Shown piece after piece: positions 41,976-49,725 of a stretch of DNA of 59,478 nucleotides. The notes below the pieces were generated by a model. That model did no database searches and was not told the origin of the DNA. It saw nothing but the letters and a program-made list of their open reading frames with translations. The stretch is from CAXXOK01 sp964640955 (GTDB lineage: Bacteria; Bacillota; Clostridia; Christensenellales; Aristaeellaceae). Location of the stretch: NCBI GenBank assembly GCA_964640955.1, contig CAZXJI010000021.1:1-59478 (forward strand), read 5' to 3'. Numbering within the stretch: the stretch's first letter is position 1; each line of letters begins with the position of its first letter. Made by a program: the position numbers and the translations under genes.

Positions 41976-43880
41976 ATGCCGAACGATTTTGCCCGCGTCG
42001 CCGCCGCGAGCGTGCGCGTTCATCTGGGCGACGTGGAAAAGAATAAGCAGGAAATTGTAACCCGCATGCGGGCGCTGGAAGCGCGGGGCGTGCGGGTGGC
42101 CGTGTTTCCGGAGCTCTGCCTGACGGGCTACACCCTGGGCGACCTGCTTTTACACGCGCCGGTGCAGCACGCGGCCTTCGCGGCGCTTTGCGAACTGGCG
42201 GCGCAGACGGGGGATATGGCCGTGGTGGTGGGCCTGCCGGTGAACCAGCGCAGCCGCCTTTTCAACTGCGCGGCCGTGCTGCAGGGCGGCCGGGTGCGCG
42301 GCCTGGTACCCAAAACCTACCTGCCCAACGGCAACGAGTTTTACGAAACCCGCTGGTTCGTGGGCGGCGCGCAGGCCGAGGGTGTTTTTGAGCAGGACGG
42401 CGTCAGCTGTCCCTTCGCCCCCGACCTGCTTTTCGACATGGGAGACTTTGCTTTCGCCGTGGAGATCTGCGAGGATCTGTGGACGCCCATCCCGCCCAGC
42501 AGCCAGTACGCGGTGGAGGGCGCGGACATCATCCTAAACCCCAGCGCCAGCAACGCCCTGGTCAGCAAGCACGCCTACCGGCGGGAGCTGCTGCGCCAGC
42601 AGAGCGGCCGGCTGTACGCGGGCTACGCCTACGCCTGCGCGGGCTTCGGCGAGAGCACCAGCGACCTGGCTTTCTGCGGTTACACCGGCGTGTTTGAAAA
42701 CGGCAAGCCCCTCGCCGAAGGCAAACGCTTTACGATGGAGGGGGATACCGCCGTCGCGGATATCGACGTGCAGCGCCTGCGCTACCAGCGCCAGCGCAAC
42801 GGCAGCTTCCACCAGATGGAGCGCCGGGCGACCCCCATGCGCCGCGTTTCCCTGCCGCAGGCCCGGGTGCCCGAACCGGATACGCTCCTTCGGCCCATCG
42901 CACCCCTGCCCTTCGTGCCCGGCGGCGCGGAGGCGGAGGAAAACCTGGAGGAGATCGTGCGCATCCAGTGCACGGGCCTGGCCACGCGGCTTACGGCCAT
43001 CCGCTGCCGCGACCTGGTGCTGGGCGTTTCCGGCGGGCTGGACAGCACACTGGCGCTGCTGGTGGGTGTGCGCGCGCTGGATATGCTGGAGTTGCCGCGC
43101 ACGGGGATGCACGCCGTCACCATGCCGGGCATGGGCACGGGCAGGCGCACCAAGTCCAACGCCGACCGCCTCATGGAAGTGCTGGGCGTGAGCGCCTCGG
43201 AGATCGGCATCGAGAAGGCGGTGCGCCAGCACTTTGCCGATATCGGCCAGGACGAGAGCGTGCACGACGTGACCTATGAAAACAGTCAGGCGCGCGAGCG
43301 TACCCAGATCCTCATGGATATCGCCAACAAGGTTGGCGGCATCGTGCTGGGCACCGGGGACATGAGCGAGGCGGCGCTGGGCTTTTCCACCTACAACGGC
43401 GACCATATGAGCATGTATAATGTCAACTGCTCCGTGCCCAAAACGCTGGTGAAAAGCCTCGTAAAATATATCAGCACCCACGATTTCGGCGGCGCGGTGC
43501 AGGATGTGTGCCGGGACGTGCTGGACACCCCCATCAGCCCCGAGCTGCTGCCCGTGACCGACGGGGAGCTTTCGCAGCGCACCGAGGAGATCGTCGGCGA
43601 CTACACGCTCAACGACTTCTTCCTCTACCACATGCTGGACAGCGGCAGCGGCCCCGAACGCCTCCGACGCTTCGCCCTGCAGGCTTTCGCGGGCGTGTAC
43701 GCCGAGGAGACGATCAACCGCCGCCTGTGCGACTTCCTGCGCCGCTTCTTTGCCCAGCAGTACAAGCGCAACTGCGTGCCCGACGGCCCCAAGGTCGGCA
43801 GCATCAGCCTGTCGCCCCGCGGCGACCTGCGCATGCCCTCGGACATGAGCGGCGCCCTGTGGCGCAAAAACTGCCCGTAA
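41976..43880 (+). CDS. nadE: NAD+ synthetase, glutamine-hydrolysing
   Basis: A 634-residue two-domain enzyme making NAD+ from nicotinate adenine dinucleotide, ATP and glutamine. The N-terminal nitrilase-like glutaminase has the Glu-Lys-Cys triad in 'VFPELCLTGYTLGDLL', 'VPKTYLPNGNEFYE' and 'AVEICEDLW' (about Cys165). The C-terminal synthetase has the PP-loop 'LGVSGGLDSTLALLVGV' near residue 349 and 'VLGTGDMSEAALGFSTYNGDHMSMYNVN' around the NaAD site. Length is typical of the long bacterial NadE. AAAGGAGG precedes the ATG. It is cytoplasmic. Confidence 0.97.
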   Translation: MPNDFARVAAASVRVHLGDVEKNKQEIVTRMRALEARGVRVAVFPELCLTGYTLGDLLLHAPVQHAAFAALCELAAQTGDMAVVVGLPVNQRSRLFNCAAVLQGGRVRGLVPKTYLPNGNEFYETRWFVGGAQAEGVFEQDGVSCPFAPDLLFDMGDFAFAVEICEDLWTPIPPSSQYAVEGADIILNPSASNALVSKHAYRRELLRQQSGRLYAGYAYACAGFGESTSDLAFCGYTGVFENGKPLAEGKRFTMEGDTAVADIDVQRLRYQRQRNGSFHQMERRATPMRRVSLPQARVPEPDTLLRPIAPLPFVPGGAEAEENLEEIVRIQCTGLATRLTAIRCRDLVLGVSGGLDSTLALLVGVRALDMLELPRTGMHAVTMPGMGTGRRTKSNADRLMEVLGVSASEIGIEKAVRQHFADIGQDESVHDVTYENSQARERTQILMDIANKVGGIVLGTGDMSEAALGFSTYNGDHMSMYNVNCSVPKTLVKSLVKYISTHDFGGAVQDVCRDVLDTPISPELLPVTDGELSQRTEEIVGDYTLNDFFLYHMLDSGSGPERLRRFALQAFAGVYAEETINRRLCDFLRRFFAQQYKRNCVPDGPKVGSISLSPRGDLRMPSDMSGALWRKNCP

Positions 43881-43946
43881 CGGCGCGAACCGCCCCGTGC
43901 AAGGATGGAACCGGCCCAGGCCGGATCGAAAGGGAGGGAACCCGGA

Positions 43947-44663
43947 ATGAGCGAACGTCAATGCCCGCACTGCGGCCGCCGGATCACCGTGGACGGCTCG
44001 GCGACCTTCTGTCCCTATTGCGGCGGGGCGCTGGGCCCGGCGGCGTCCGACCCCGAAGCCAACGCCGTACAGGCGGTGCTGGCCAGGGTGGAGGCGCAGG
44101 CCAACCCCGTGAAAAAGCACGAACTGCTGGAAGCGGCCCTGAAGGAGTTCCCCGACAGCCTCGCCGTGGCCGAGGAGATTCTCTTCCTGGGACGCCTGCA
44201 CGAGCGCAGCAAGCGCACGCTGGATTTTTCCGTCATCAAGTCCTACCTGCTCAACCTGTACCTGGAACCGGAGACGCTCACCGCGGAGAAGCGCGACGCC
44301 ATGCGCCGGGAGCTGTTCGACCACCCCGACCTGGACCGCTGCCTGAAGCTTGCCGGAGATGAGAACGTCTTTATGGCCCATTACCTGCATCGGCTGTCCG
44401 GCCAGTTCATCCAGCTGTTTTTACACGGAAGCAGCAAATACATGCGCCGCTTCTTCGGCTTTGGCATGGACAGCCGCGCGCCGAAGCTGCTGGCCTCGCC
44501 CGCCGCGAAAATGCTCGCCGGCATGCAGGCCGACGCGGCGCTGACCGACCGCCAGCGCTCCATGCTCATGCGCGCCTTCTTCGACGCGTTCTGCGAGCAT
44601 CTGGGCGGGGAAACGCGGTGGCTGGAGGAGGCCATGGCCGAGCGCCACATCGTGCTGGCGTAA
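43947..44663 (+). CDS. Uncharacterised protein with N-terminal zinc ribbon
   Basis: A 238-residue protein. Residues 1-~28 are a zinc ribbon ('CPHCGRRI' and 'FCPYCGGAL'). The rest is alpha-helical with 'HELLEAALKEFPDSLAVAEEILFLGRLHERSKRTLDFSVIK' across a TPR-like helix pair and 'FMAHYLHRLSGQFIQLFL' later. I recognise no named family; a regulatory or adaptor role is possible. ATG 43947 follows a GGGAGGG site, and the open frame starts 14 codons earlier without one. It lies 66 bp after nadE and 36 bp before the next gene, so these probably form one transcript. Confidence 0.78.
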   Translation: MSERQCPHCGRRITVDGSATFCPYCGGALGPAASDPEANAVQAVLARVEAQANPVKKHELLEAALKEFPDSLAVAEEILFLGRLHERSKRTLDFSVIKSYLLNLYLEPETLTAEKRDAMRRELFDHPDLDRCLKLAGDENVFMAHYLHRLSGQFIQLFLHGSSKYMRRFFGFGMDSRAPKLLASPAAKMLAGMQADAALTDRQRSMLMRAFFDAFCEHLGGETRWLEEAMAERHIVLA

Positions 44664-44699
44664 GCGACCGCCTCCCGGCGTGCCGCAAGGAGGGATCAT

Positions 44700-45464
44700 T
44701 TGCAAACTCGTCGTCTTTTCGCGCAGGGTACGCCCCAGGGCGGGCGGCGCAAACCGCCCGCAGGCATGCCCGAGCGCGTTCCGTTTTCCAAGCCCGCGTA
44801 CCGCAAGGCTCCCGCGCGCGATGCCCTGCCGCCCCAGCAGCCGATTACCGACGAACCGGCGCCTAAGAAGCCCGCCCGATGGAAAACCGTGGTCAAGCGG
44901 TTCCTCCAGATCATGGGGCTTTTGTTGGCGCTGGCGTTCGCCTACGTGTTCCTGCTCATGGGCGAGCCCGGGGAGGACGACCAGCTCGCCTCGCAGACCA
45001 CCGCGCAGGAGGAGACCATCCGCGTGCCCATCGCCGCCAGCGAAGCGGCCGGCACGACCGACCTCAACCAGCTGGCCGCCAAATTCGGCAAGCCCGTGAT
45101 GGCCCTGTATTCCAGCGGCCTTTCCCTGCAGAAGGCGACGCTGTTCGACACGGCTTTCCGCGGCGGCTACGCGCGGCGGCTGACGCTCGCGTACGCCTTT
45201 TCCGACGGCGCGGTGATCACGGTGGAAAGCATCCGCCCCACGGCCGCCGTATCGCTGCTTTCGGACAAACGCTATCGCCTCAACGTCGATTCGCTTTACA
45301 CCGTCGCAGGGCTGGAAGCCGTGCGCATGGACTCCGACGCGCAGATCTGCCTGCTCGCCCGCGGCTCCGAAGCGGCCTACGCGCTGTACTGCCCCGCTTC
45401 CCACACGGGCGACCTGAGCGCGCTGATCAAGCTGATGACGCTGATGGAGCCTTCCGCCTCATAA
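44700..45464 (+). CDS. Uncharacterised single-pass membrane protein
   Basis: A 254-residue protein started by TTG 44700 with an AAGGAGGG site just upstream. The ~60-residue N-terminus is Pro/Arg-rich and cytoplasmic. One transmembrane helix follows ('FLQIMGLLLALAFAYVFLLMG', about residues 67-87). The outer C-terminal domain (~95-254) has mixed alpha/beta pattern with 'LAAKFGKPVMALYSSGLSL' and 'RLTLAYAFSDGAVITVESIRP'. No family was recognised. Its neighbours are a zinc-ribbon protein and an ABC exporter. Confidence 0.75.
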   Translation: MQTRRLFAQGTPQGGRRKPPAGMPERVPFSKPAYRKAPARDALPPQQPITDEPAPKKPARWKTVVKRFLQIMGLLLALAFAYVFLLMGEPGEDDQLASQTTAQEETIRVPIAASEAAGTTDLNQLAAKFGKPVMALYSSGLSLQKATLFDTAFRGGYARRLTLAYAFSDGAVITVESIRPTAAVSLLSDKRYRLNVDSLYTVAGLEAVRMDSDAQICLLARGSEAAYALYCPASHTGDLSALIKLMTLMEPSAS

Positions 45465-45540
45465 GGCGCGTTCGGCCCCAACCGTAAAACGGACCGCCCG
45501 TCATCCGGGCCCGCGCGCCCGTCTGTGAAAAGGAGCCGGC

Positions 45541-47310
45541 ATGGAACAACAACCCATACGCACCATGAAGACCTCGACGCTGCTCAGGCGTTTCGCCCCC
45601 TACTTCCGCAAGTATATCCCGGTATTGCTGTTCGACCTGTTCTGCGCGTCGCTGACCACGCTTTGCGACATTGTGCTTCCGCTGATCGTGCGGAGCATTA
45701 CGCAACTGGCGACCACCGACCTGGCGGCGCTGACGGCGGCCTACGTGCTGCGCGTGGGGCTGTTGTACCTGGCGCTGCGCGTGGTGGACGCGCTGGCGAG
45801 CTTCTACATGAGCTCGCAGGGGCACATCATGGGCACGTGGATCGAGCGCGACATGCGCTACGATCTGTTCGCCCACCTGCAGTCGCTGGGTTTTACCTAT
45901 TACAGCACCGCAAAAGTCGGGCAGATCATGAGCCGCATCACCAACGACCTGTTCGAAATCACCGAGTTCGCCCACCACTGCCCGGAGGAGTTCTTTATCG
46001 CGGGCATCAAGATCACCGCGTCGTTCGTCATCCTCTTCGGTGTAAACCCGGTGCTGACGCTGATCATTTTCGCGGTGCTGCCCGTGATGCTGGTGAGCAC
46101 CCGCTACTTCAACCATAAAATGCGCATGGCCTTTCAGGAGCGGCGCCACCAGCTGGGCGAGATCAACGCCCAGGTGGAGGACAGCCTGCTGGGCATCCGT
46201 GTGGTGAAGAGCTTCGCCAACGAGCCCATGGAAATCGAAAAGTTCCAGCGCGGCAACAACGAGTTCGTACGCATCAAGCGCAAGGCGTACCTGCTGATGG
46301 CGGGGTTCGCCACCACCACGCGCATTTTCGACGGGGTGATGTACATCGTGGTGGTGGTCGCGGGCGCGCTGTTCCTGATCAACGGCACCATCACCACCGC
46401 CGATTATATCGCCTACCTGCTCTACGTAAGCACGCTGCTCACGTCCATCCGCCGCATCGTGGAGTTTACCGAGCAGTTCCAAAACGGTATGACCGGCATC
46501 GAGCGCTTCTGCCACATCATGGACGAACCCCCCGATATTGCGGACGCGCCCGACGCGACGGAGCTGACCGACGTGCGGGGGGATGTGACGTTCGACCACG
46601 TAAGCTTCCGTTACAACGACAACGAACACACGGTGCTCGCCGACGTCAACCTGAATGTGAAGGCGGGCGAGCGCGTGGCGCTGGTCGGCCCCAGCGGCAG
46701 CGGCAAAACCACGCTTTGCAATCTCATTCCGCGCTTCTACAACCTCACCGGCGGGCGCATTCTCATCGACGGCAAGGATATTACGACGCTGACCCAGCGC
46801 AGCCTGCGCGAGAGCATCGGCATGGTGCAGCAGGACGTGTATATGTTCAGCGGCACCGTGTTTGAGAATATCGCCTACGGTCTGCCCGGCGCCACCGAGG
46901 AGCAGGTGCGCCGCGCCGCGCAGCTCGCGGGGGCGGACGAGTTTATCTCGGCGCTGCCGGAGGGGTATGCCACGTTCGTGGGCGAACGGGGCGTAAAGCT
47001 CTCCGGCGGGCAGAAGCAGCGCGTCTCCATCGCGCGCGTGTTCCTCAAAAACCCGCCCATCCTCATTCTGGACGAGGCGACCAGCGCCTTGGACAACGAA
47101 AGCGAACGCCTTGTGCAGCGGTCGCTTGAAAAGCTTTCGGTGGGGCGCACCACGTTCACCATCGCGCACCGCCTGACCACCATCCAAAACGCCACCGTCA
47201 TCTGGGTACTGACCGAAAAGGGCGTGGAGGAACAGGGCACGCACAAAGAACTGATGGCGAAGGGCGGGCTGTACGCCCACCTGTACGCCATGTATACGGA
47301 GGCTTGCTGA
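45541..47310 (+). CDS. ABC transporter, fused permease and ATP-binding protein
   Basis: A 589-residue half-transporter of the type IV (MsbA/BmrA-like) exporter group. Six transmembrane helices occupy residues ~20-320, with the intracellular loop 'SRITNDLFEITEFAHH'. The nucleotide-binding domain has Walker A 'LVGPSGSGKTTLCNLIPRFY', signature 'LSGGQKQRVSIARV', Walker B 'ILILDEATSALD' and the H-loop 'IAHRLTTIQ'. It must dimerise; no second half-transporter is adjacent, so it is probably a homodimer exporting lipids, drugs or peptides. Its stop overlaps the start of the next gene (TGATG), so the two are coupled. Confidence 0.95.
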   Translation: MEQQPIRTMKTSTLLRRFAPYFRKYIPVLLFDLFCASLTTLCDIVLPLIVRSITQLATTDLAALTAAYVLRVGLLYLALRVVDALASFYMSSQGHIMGTWIERDMRYDLFAHLQSLGFTYYSTAKVGQIMSRITNDLFEITEFAHHCPEEFFIAGIKITASFVILFGVNPVLTLIIFAVLPVMLVSTRYFNHKMRMAFQERRHQLGEINAQVEDSLLGIRVVKSFANEPMEIEKFQRGNNEFVRIKRKAYLLMAGFATTTRIFDGVMYIVVVVAGALFLINGTITTADYIAYLLYVSTLLTSIRRIVEFTEQFQNGMTGIERFCHIMDEPPDIADAPDATELTDVRGDVTFDHVSFRYNDNEHTVLADVNLNVKAGERVALVGPSGSGKTTLCNLIPRFYNLTGGRILIDGKDITTLTQRSLRESIGMVQQDVYMFSGTVFENIAYGLPGATEEQVRRAAQLAGADEFISALPEGYATFVGERGVKLSGGQKQRVSIARVFLKNPPILILDEATSALDNESERLVQRSLEKLSVGRTTFTIAHRLTTIQNATVIWVLTEKGVEEQGTHKELMAKGGLYAHLYAMYTEAC

Positions 47311-48776
47311 TGAGATTTGCAAAGGTTCTTCCCACCGAACTGACGGATGTCTATGCCCTGTACCGGACCGCGATCGCCGATATGCGCGCCCGCGGGCTGG
47401 AGCAATGGATGTGGGGCGAATACCCCAGCCAGGAAATTCTTGAGGAGGACGTTTCGCTCGGCCGCCTCTACAAGGCGGAGGTCGACGGGCAAACGGCCGC
47501 GGTCTTCGCCGTGTGCGTGGGGCAGGGGCCGGAGTACGCCGACGTGCCCTGGCACTACGGCGTCAACCCCGCGTGCCTGCACCGCGTCGCCGTGCGGCCG
47601 GACGCGTCCGGCCGGGGCGTGGGCCGCGCGATACTCGCCTTTGCCAGGGACGAGGGCCGCCGGTTGAACTGCGATTGCTTCCGCGTGGACACCTACGCCC
47701 GAAACGAGCGGGCGCTTCGGCTGTTTGCGTCCGAGACGGTCCGCGAGGCGGGCACGTTCCGCATACCGTATCGCCCGGATGCGTTCCGTTGCTTCGAGGC
47801 GCCGCTCAGGGACGACTGCCCCCTGCTGCCCGTGCGCATGCATCCGGCCTACCGCTGCGGCGCGCAGACGCCCTGGGGCGGCGACGCGCTCGGACGCCTG
47901 TACAATAAGCCCATTCCCGACGCGCGCACCGGCGAGGCGTTGGAGATCAGCTGCATTCCGGGGCTGGAAAGCACCGACGACATGGGCGAAACCCTGCCCG
48001 CGCTCATCGCCCGCTCCGGCGCCGCGCTGACGGGCGAGGGGTTTTCCGACCCCTTCCCGCTGCTGCTCAAGCTTTTGGCCGCCGCGGGCGACCTGAGCGT
48101 GCAGGTGCACCCGGACGACCGTTACGCCCTGGCGCACGAAAAAAAGCTCGGCAAGACCGAGGCATGGGTGATTCTTAACGCCGAAGCGGGCGCGACGCTG
48201 CGCTACGGCCTCCGGGAAGGCGTGACGCGGGAGAAGCTCGCTTCGGCGCTGACCGAAGGCGGGGACGTGGAGCCGCTTTTGGACACCGTAAAGGTCACGG
48301 CGGGCGACGTGCTCTACATGCCCAGCGGCATGGTGCACGCCATCGGCGGAGGCATCACCCTGTACGAGATCCAGCAGTCCAGCGACGTGACCTATCGCCT
48401 GTGGGACTACAACCGCGTAAACGAAAAGGGCGAAAAACGCCCTCTGCATATTAAGGATTCGCTGGCCGTGGTCGATCCGGCCCTGCGGGGGCTGCGCGCG
48501 CGCCTGCCGGAGGCAGGGGATACGGGCGAGCACACGGTGCTTTCGGTGCCCGCGTTCAGGCTTTCGTGCCTGTGCGTAAACGGCGAGCAGCCGCTCTCGG
48601 CGAGGCCCGACCGTTTCCGCATGTTTACGGCGCTGGACGCGCTGGCGCTTCGCTGGCAGGGGGGCCAATTGGCCCTTTCCGCAGGCGAAAGCGCGTTGAT
48701 TCCCGCCCGCAGCCCCGCGCTGAGCATAACGGGCGAAGGGCGGGCGCTGACCTCCGAGCCGGCGTCAGCCTGCTGA
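47310..48776 (+). CDS. Fusion of GNAT acetyltransferase and class I mannose-6-phosphate isomerase
   Basis: A 488-residue protein with two domains. Residues 1-~165 are GNAT-like ('CLHRVAVRPDASGRGVGRAIL' holds the acetyl-CoA loop). Residues ~175-488 are a type I phosphomannose isomerase: 'TPWGGDALGRLYNK', the zinc motif 'LSVQVHPDD' (~264), 'GKTEAWVIL' (~280), 'YMPSGMVHAIGGG' (~340) and 'QQSSDVTYRLWDYNR'. It should interconvert mannose-6-P and fructose-6-P, and may acetylate an unknown substrate. ATG 47310 (7 bp after GGAGG) overlaps the ABC stop. There is no stop or shift between domains, so the fusion is real unless assembly is wrong. The stop codon lies at the edge of the tandem repeat. Confidence 0.9.
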   Translation: MRFAKVLPTELTDVYALYRTAIADMRARGLEQWMWGEYPSQEILEEDVSLGRLYKAEVDGQTAAVFAVCVGQGPEYADVPWHYGVNPACLHRVAVRPDASGRGVGRAILAFARDEGRRLNCDCFRVDTYARNERALRLFASETVREAGTFRIPYRPDAFRCFEAPLRDDCPLLPVRMHPAYRCGAQTPWGGDALGRLYNKPIPDARTGEALEISCIPGLESTDDMGETLPALIARSGAALTGEGFSDPFPLLLKLLAAAGDLSVQVHPDDRYALAHEKKLGKTEAWVILNAEAGATLRYGLREGVTREKLASALTEGGDVEPLLDTVKVTAGDVLYMPSGMVHAIGGGITLYEIQQSSDVTYRLWDYNRVNEKGEKRPLHIKDSLAVVDPALRGLRARLPEAGDTGEHTVLSVPAFRLSCLCVNGEQPLSARPDRFRMFTALDALALRWQGGQLALSAGESALIPARSPALSITGEGRALTSEPASAC

Positions 48777-49178
48777 AAAAGCCGCATCTGCTTTGTCGCC
48801 TGCGCCGCATACGGGCGGTCACGTACGTCCGTGTACGCTCCCGTCCGCATGCGGCTTGGCTTCGCGCATCTGCACCTTTTTGAGCAGGCTGTGCCTGCNN
48901 NNNNNNNNNNNNNNNNNNNNNNNNNNNNNNNNNNNNNNNNNNNNNNNNNNNNNNNNNNNNNNNNNNNNNNNNNNNNNNNNNNNNNNNNNNNNNNNNNNTC
49001 CGCATGCGGCTTGGCTTCGCGCATCTGCACCTTTTTGAGCAGGCTGTGCCTGCTCAAAAAGCCGCATCTGTTTTGTCGCCTGCGCCGCATACGGGCGGTC
49101 ACGTACGTCCGTGTACGCTCCCGCCCATATGCAGCTTGGCTTCGCGCATCTGCACCTTTTTGAGCAGGCTGTGCCTGC
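48769..49178. repeat. 125-bp tandem repeat array interrupted by an assembly gap
   Basis: A unit beginning AAAAAGCCGCATCTG, then containing ACGTACGTCC and ending TTTGAGCAGGCTGTGCCTGC, is repeated. TTGGCTTCGCGC occurs at 49011 and 49136, a 125-bp period, and again at 48856 before the gap. The last bases of each unit and the first of the next form a long perfect inverted repeat (CTTTTTGAGCAGGC, 3-nt loop, GCCTGCTCAAAAAG). Sequence conservation between copies is very high. The array begins inside the stop codon of the GNAT-ManA gene. It fills most of the 469-bp gene-free stretch 48777-49245. Confidence 0.9.
48899..48998. other. Assembly gap (100 N)
   Basis: Exactly 100 N inside the tandem array, which is a conventional placeholder length. 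Phasing of the flanking units (period 125) requires 70 bp, or 70 plus a multiple of 125, so the true gap length is not 100. Confidence 0.97.
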
Positions 49179-49198
49179 GTGCTTGCGAGAAGTTGGTG

Positions 49199-49247
49199 AA
49201 CGGTCAAAGCGCCGAAGCGATTACATCGCTTCGGCGCTTTGGCCGTT
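49199..49247 (-). terminator. Strong hairpin terminator
   Basis: A 22-bp stem (49199-49220 with 49226-49247, one T-G wobble) around a 5-nt loop, overlapping the last codons of the minus-strand DAK-like gene. Its T-tract is weak, but stem stability is very high. Confidence 0.7.
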
Positions 49248-49497
49248 ATCCCTTCAGCCCGTTTTCCTGGCGCTCCATATTTTCCACCACGACGTCGTAA
49301 ATATCGCCGAGCGTCGCACAGTATTCCAGCACCTTCCAGGGCGTGTTGGTGTGAAAATGGACCTTGATCAGGTCGTCGTCGCCGACCACCAGCCGGCAGT
49401 CGCCTTCGATATGGCTGTCGATGTATTCGCCGATGGCGTCCTCCGAAAGCCCTTCTCCCTCGATGAGCAGCTGGGTATCGAACTTGTATTCGAGCAT
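49246..49497 (-). CDS. Stand-alone small protein resembling the middle domain of FakA/DAK proteins
   Basis: An 83-residue cytoplasmic protein. 'EYIDSHIEGDCRLVVGDDDLIKVHFHTNTPWKVLEY' followed by 'GDIYDVVVENMERQ' closely matches the central domain of the fatty-acid-kinase/YloV (DAK2-DegV related) proteins. There this segment follows the kinase domain and contains the conserved VHxHT. Here it is alone, with neither the kinase nor the DegV-like domain. The ATG has an AGAGGA site and the frame is closed on both sides, so it is a complete small gene rather than a fragment. Role unknown. Confidence 0.8.
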   Translation of the reverse strand: MLEYKFDTQLLIEGEGLSEDAIGEYIDSHIEGDCRLVVGDDDLIKVHFHTNTPWKVLEYCATLGDIYDVVVENMERQENGLKG

Positions 49498-49725
49498 GAG
49501 TCATTCCTCTTTTCGATCAGGATGCGCCCATGATAGCGGAAAACGGATGAAAAAGCAATCCCCCGTTTCGAGGGGCGGCGCCGGCGCGCCGCCCCCGCTT
49601 GACTTTTCACAAACGGGTGTGTATTCTTCTTGTGCGTATGTTTCGTTTTCCGCGCGCTTTGCGGCGCGCGCTTCGCCCGGTCCCGGCCCGTTTCCCACCC
49701 GATTACGCCGAAAGGAGGCGTTCGC

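Noticed and set aside
48769..49178. CRISPR array
   Set aside because: The unit is 125 bp with no unique spacers; whole units repeat, and no cas genes are nearby.
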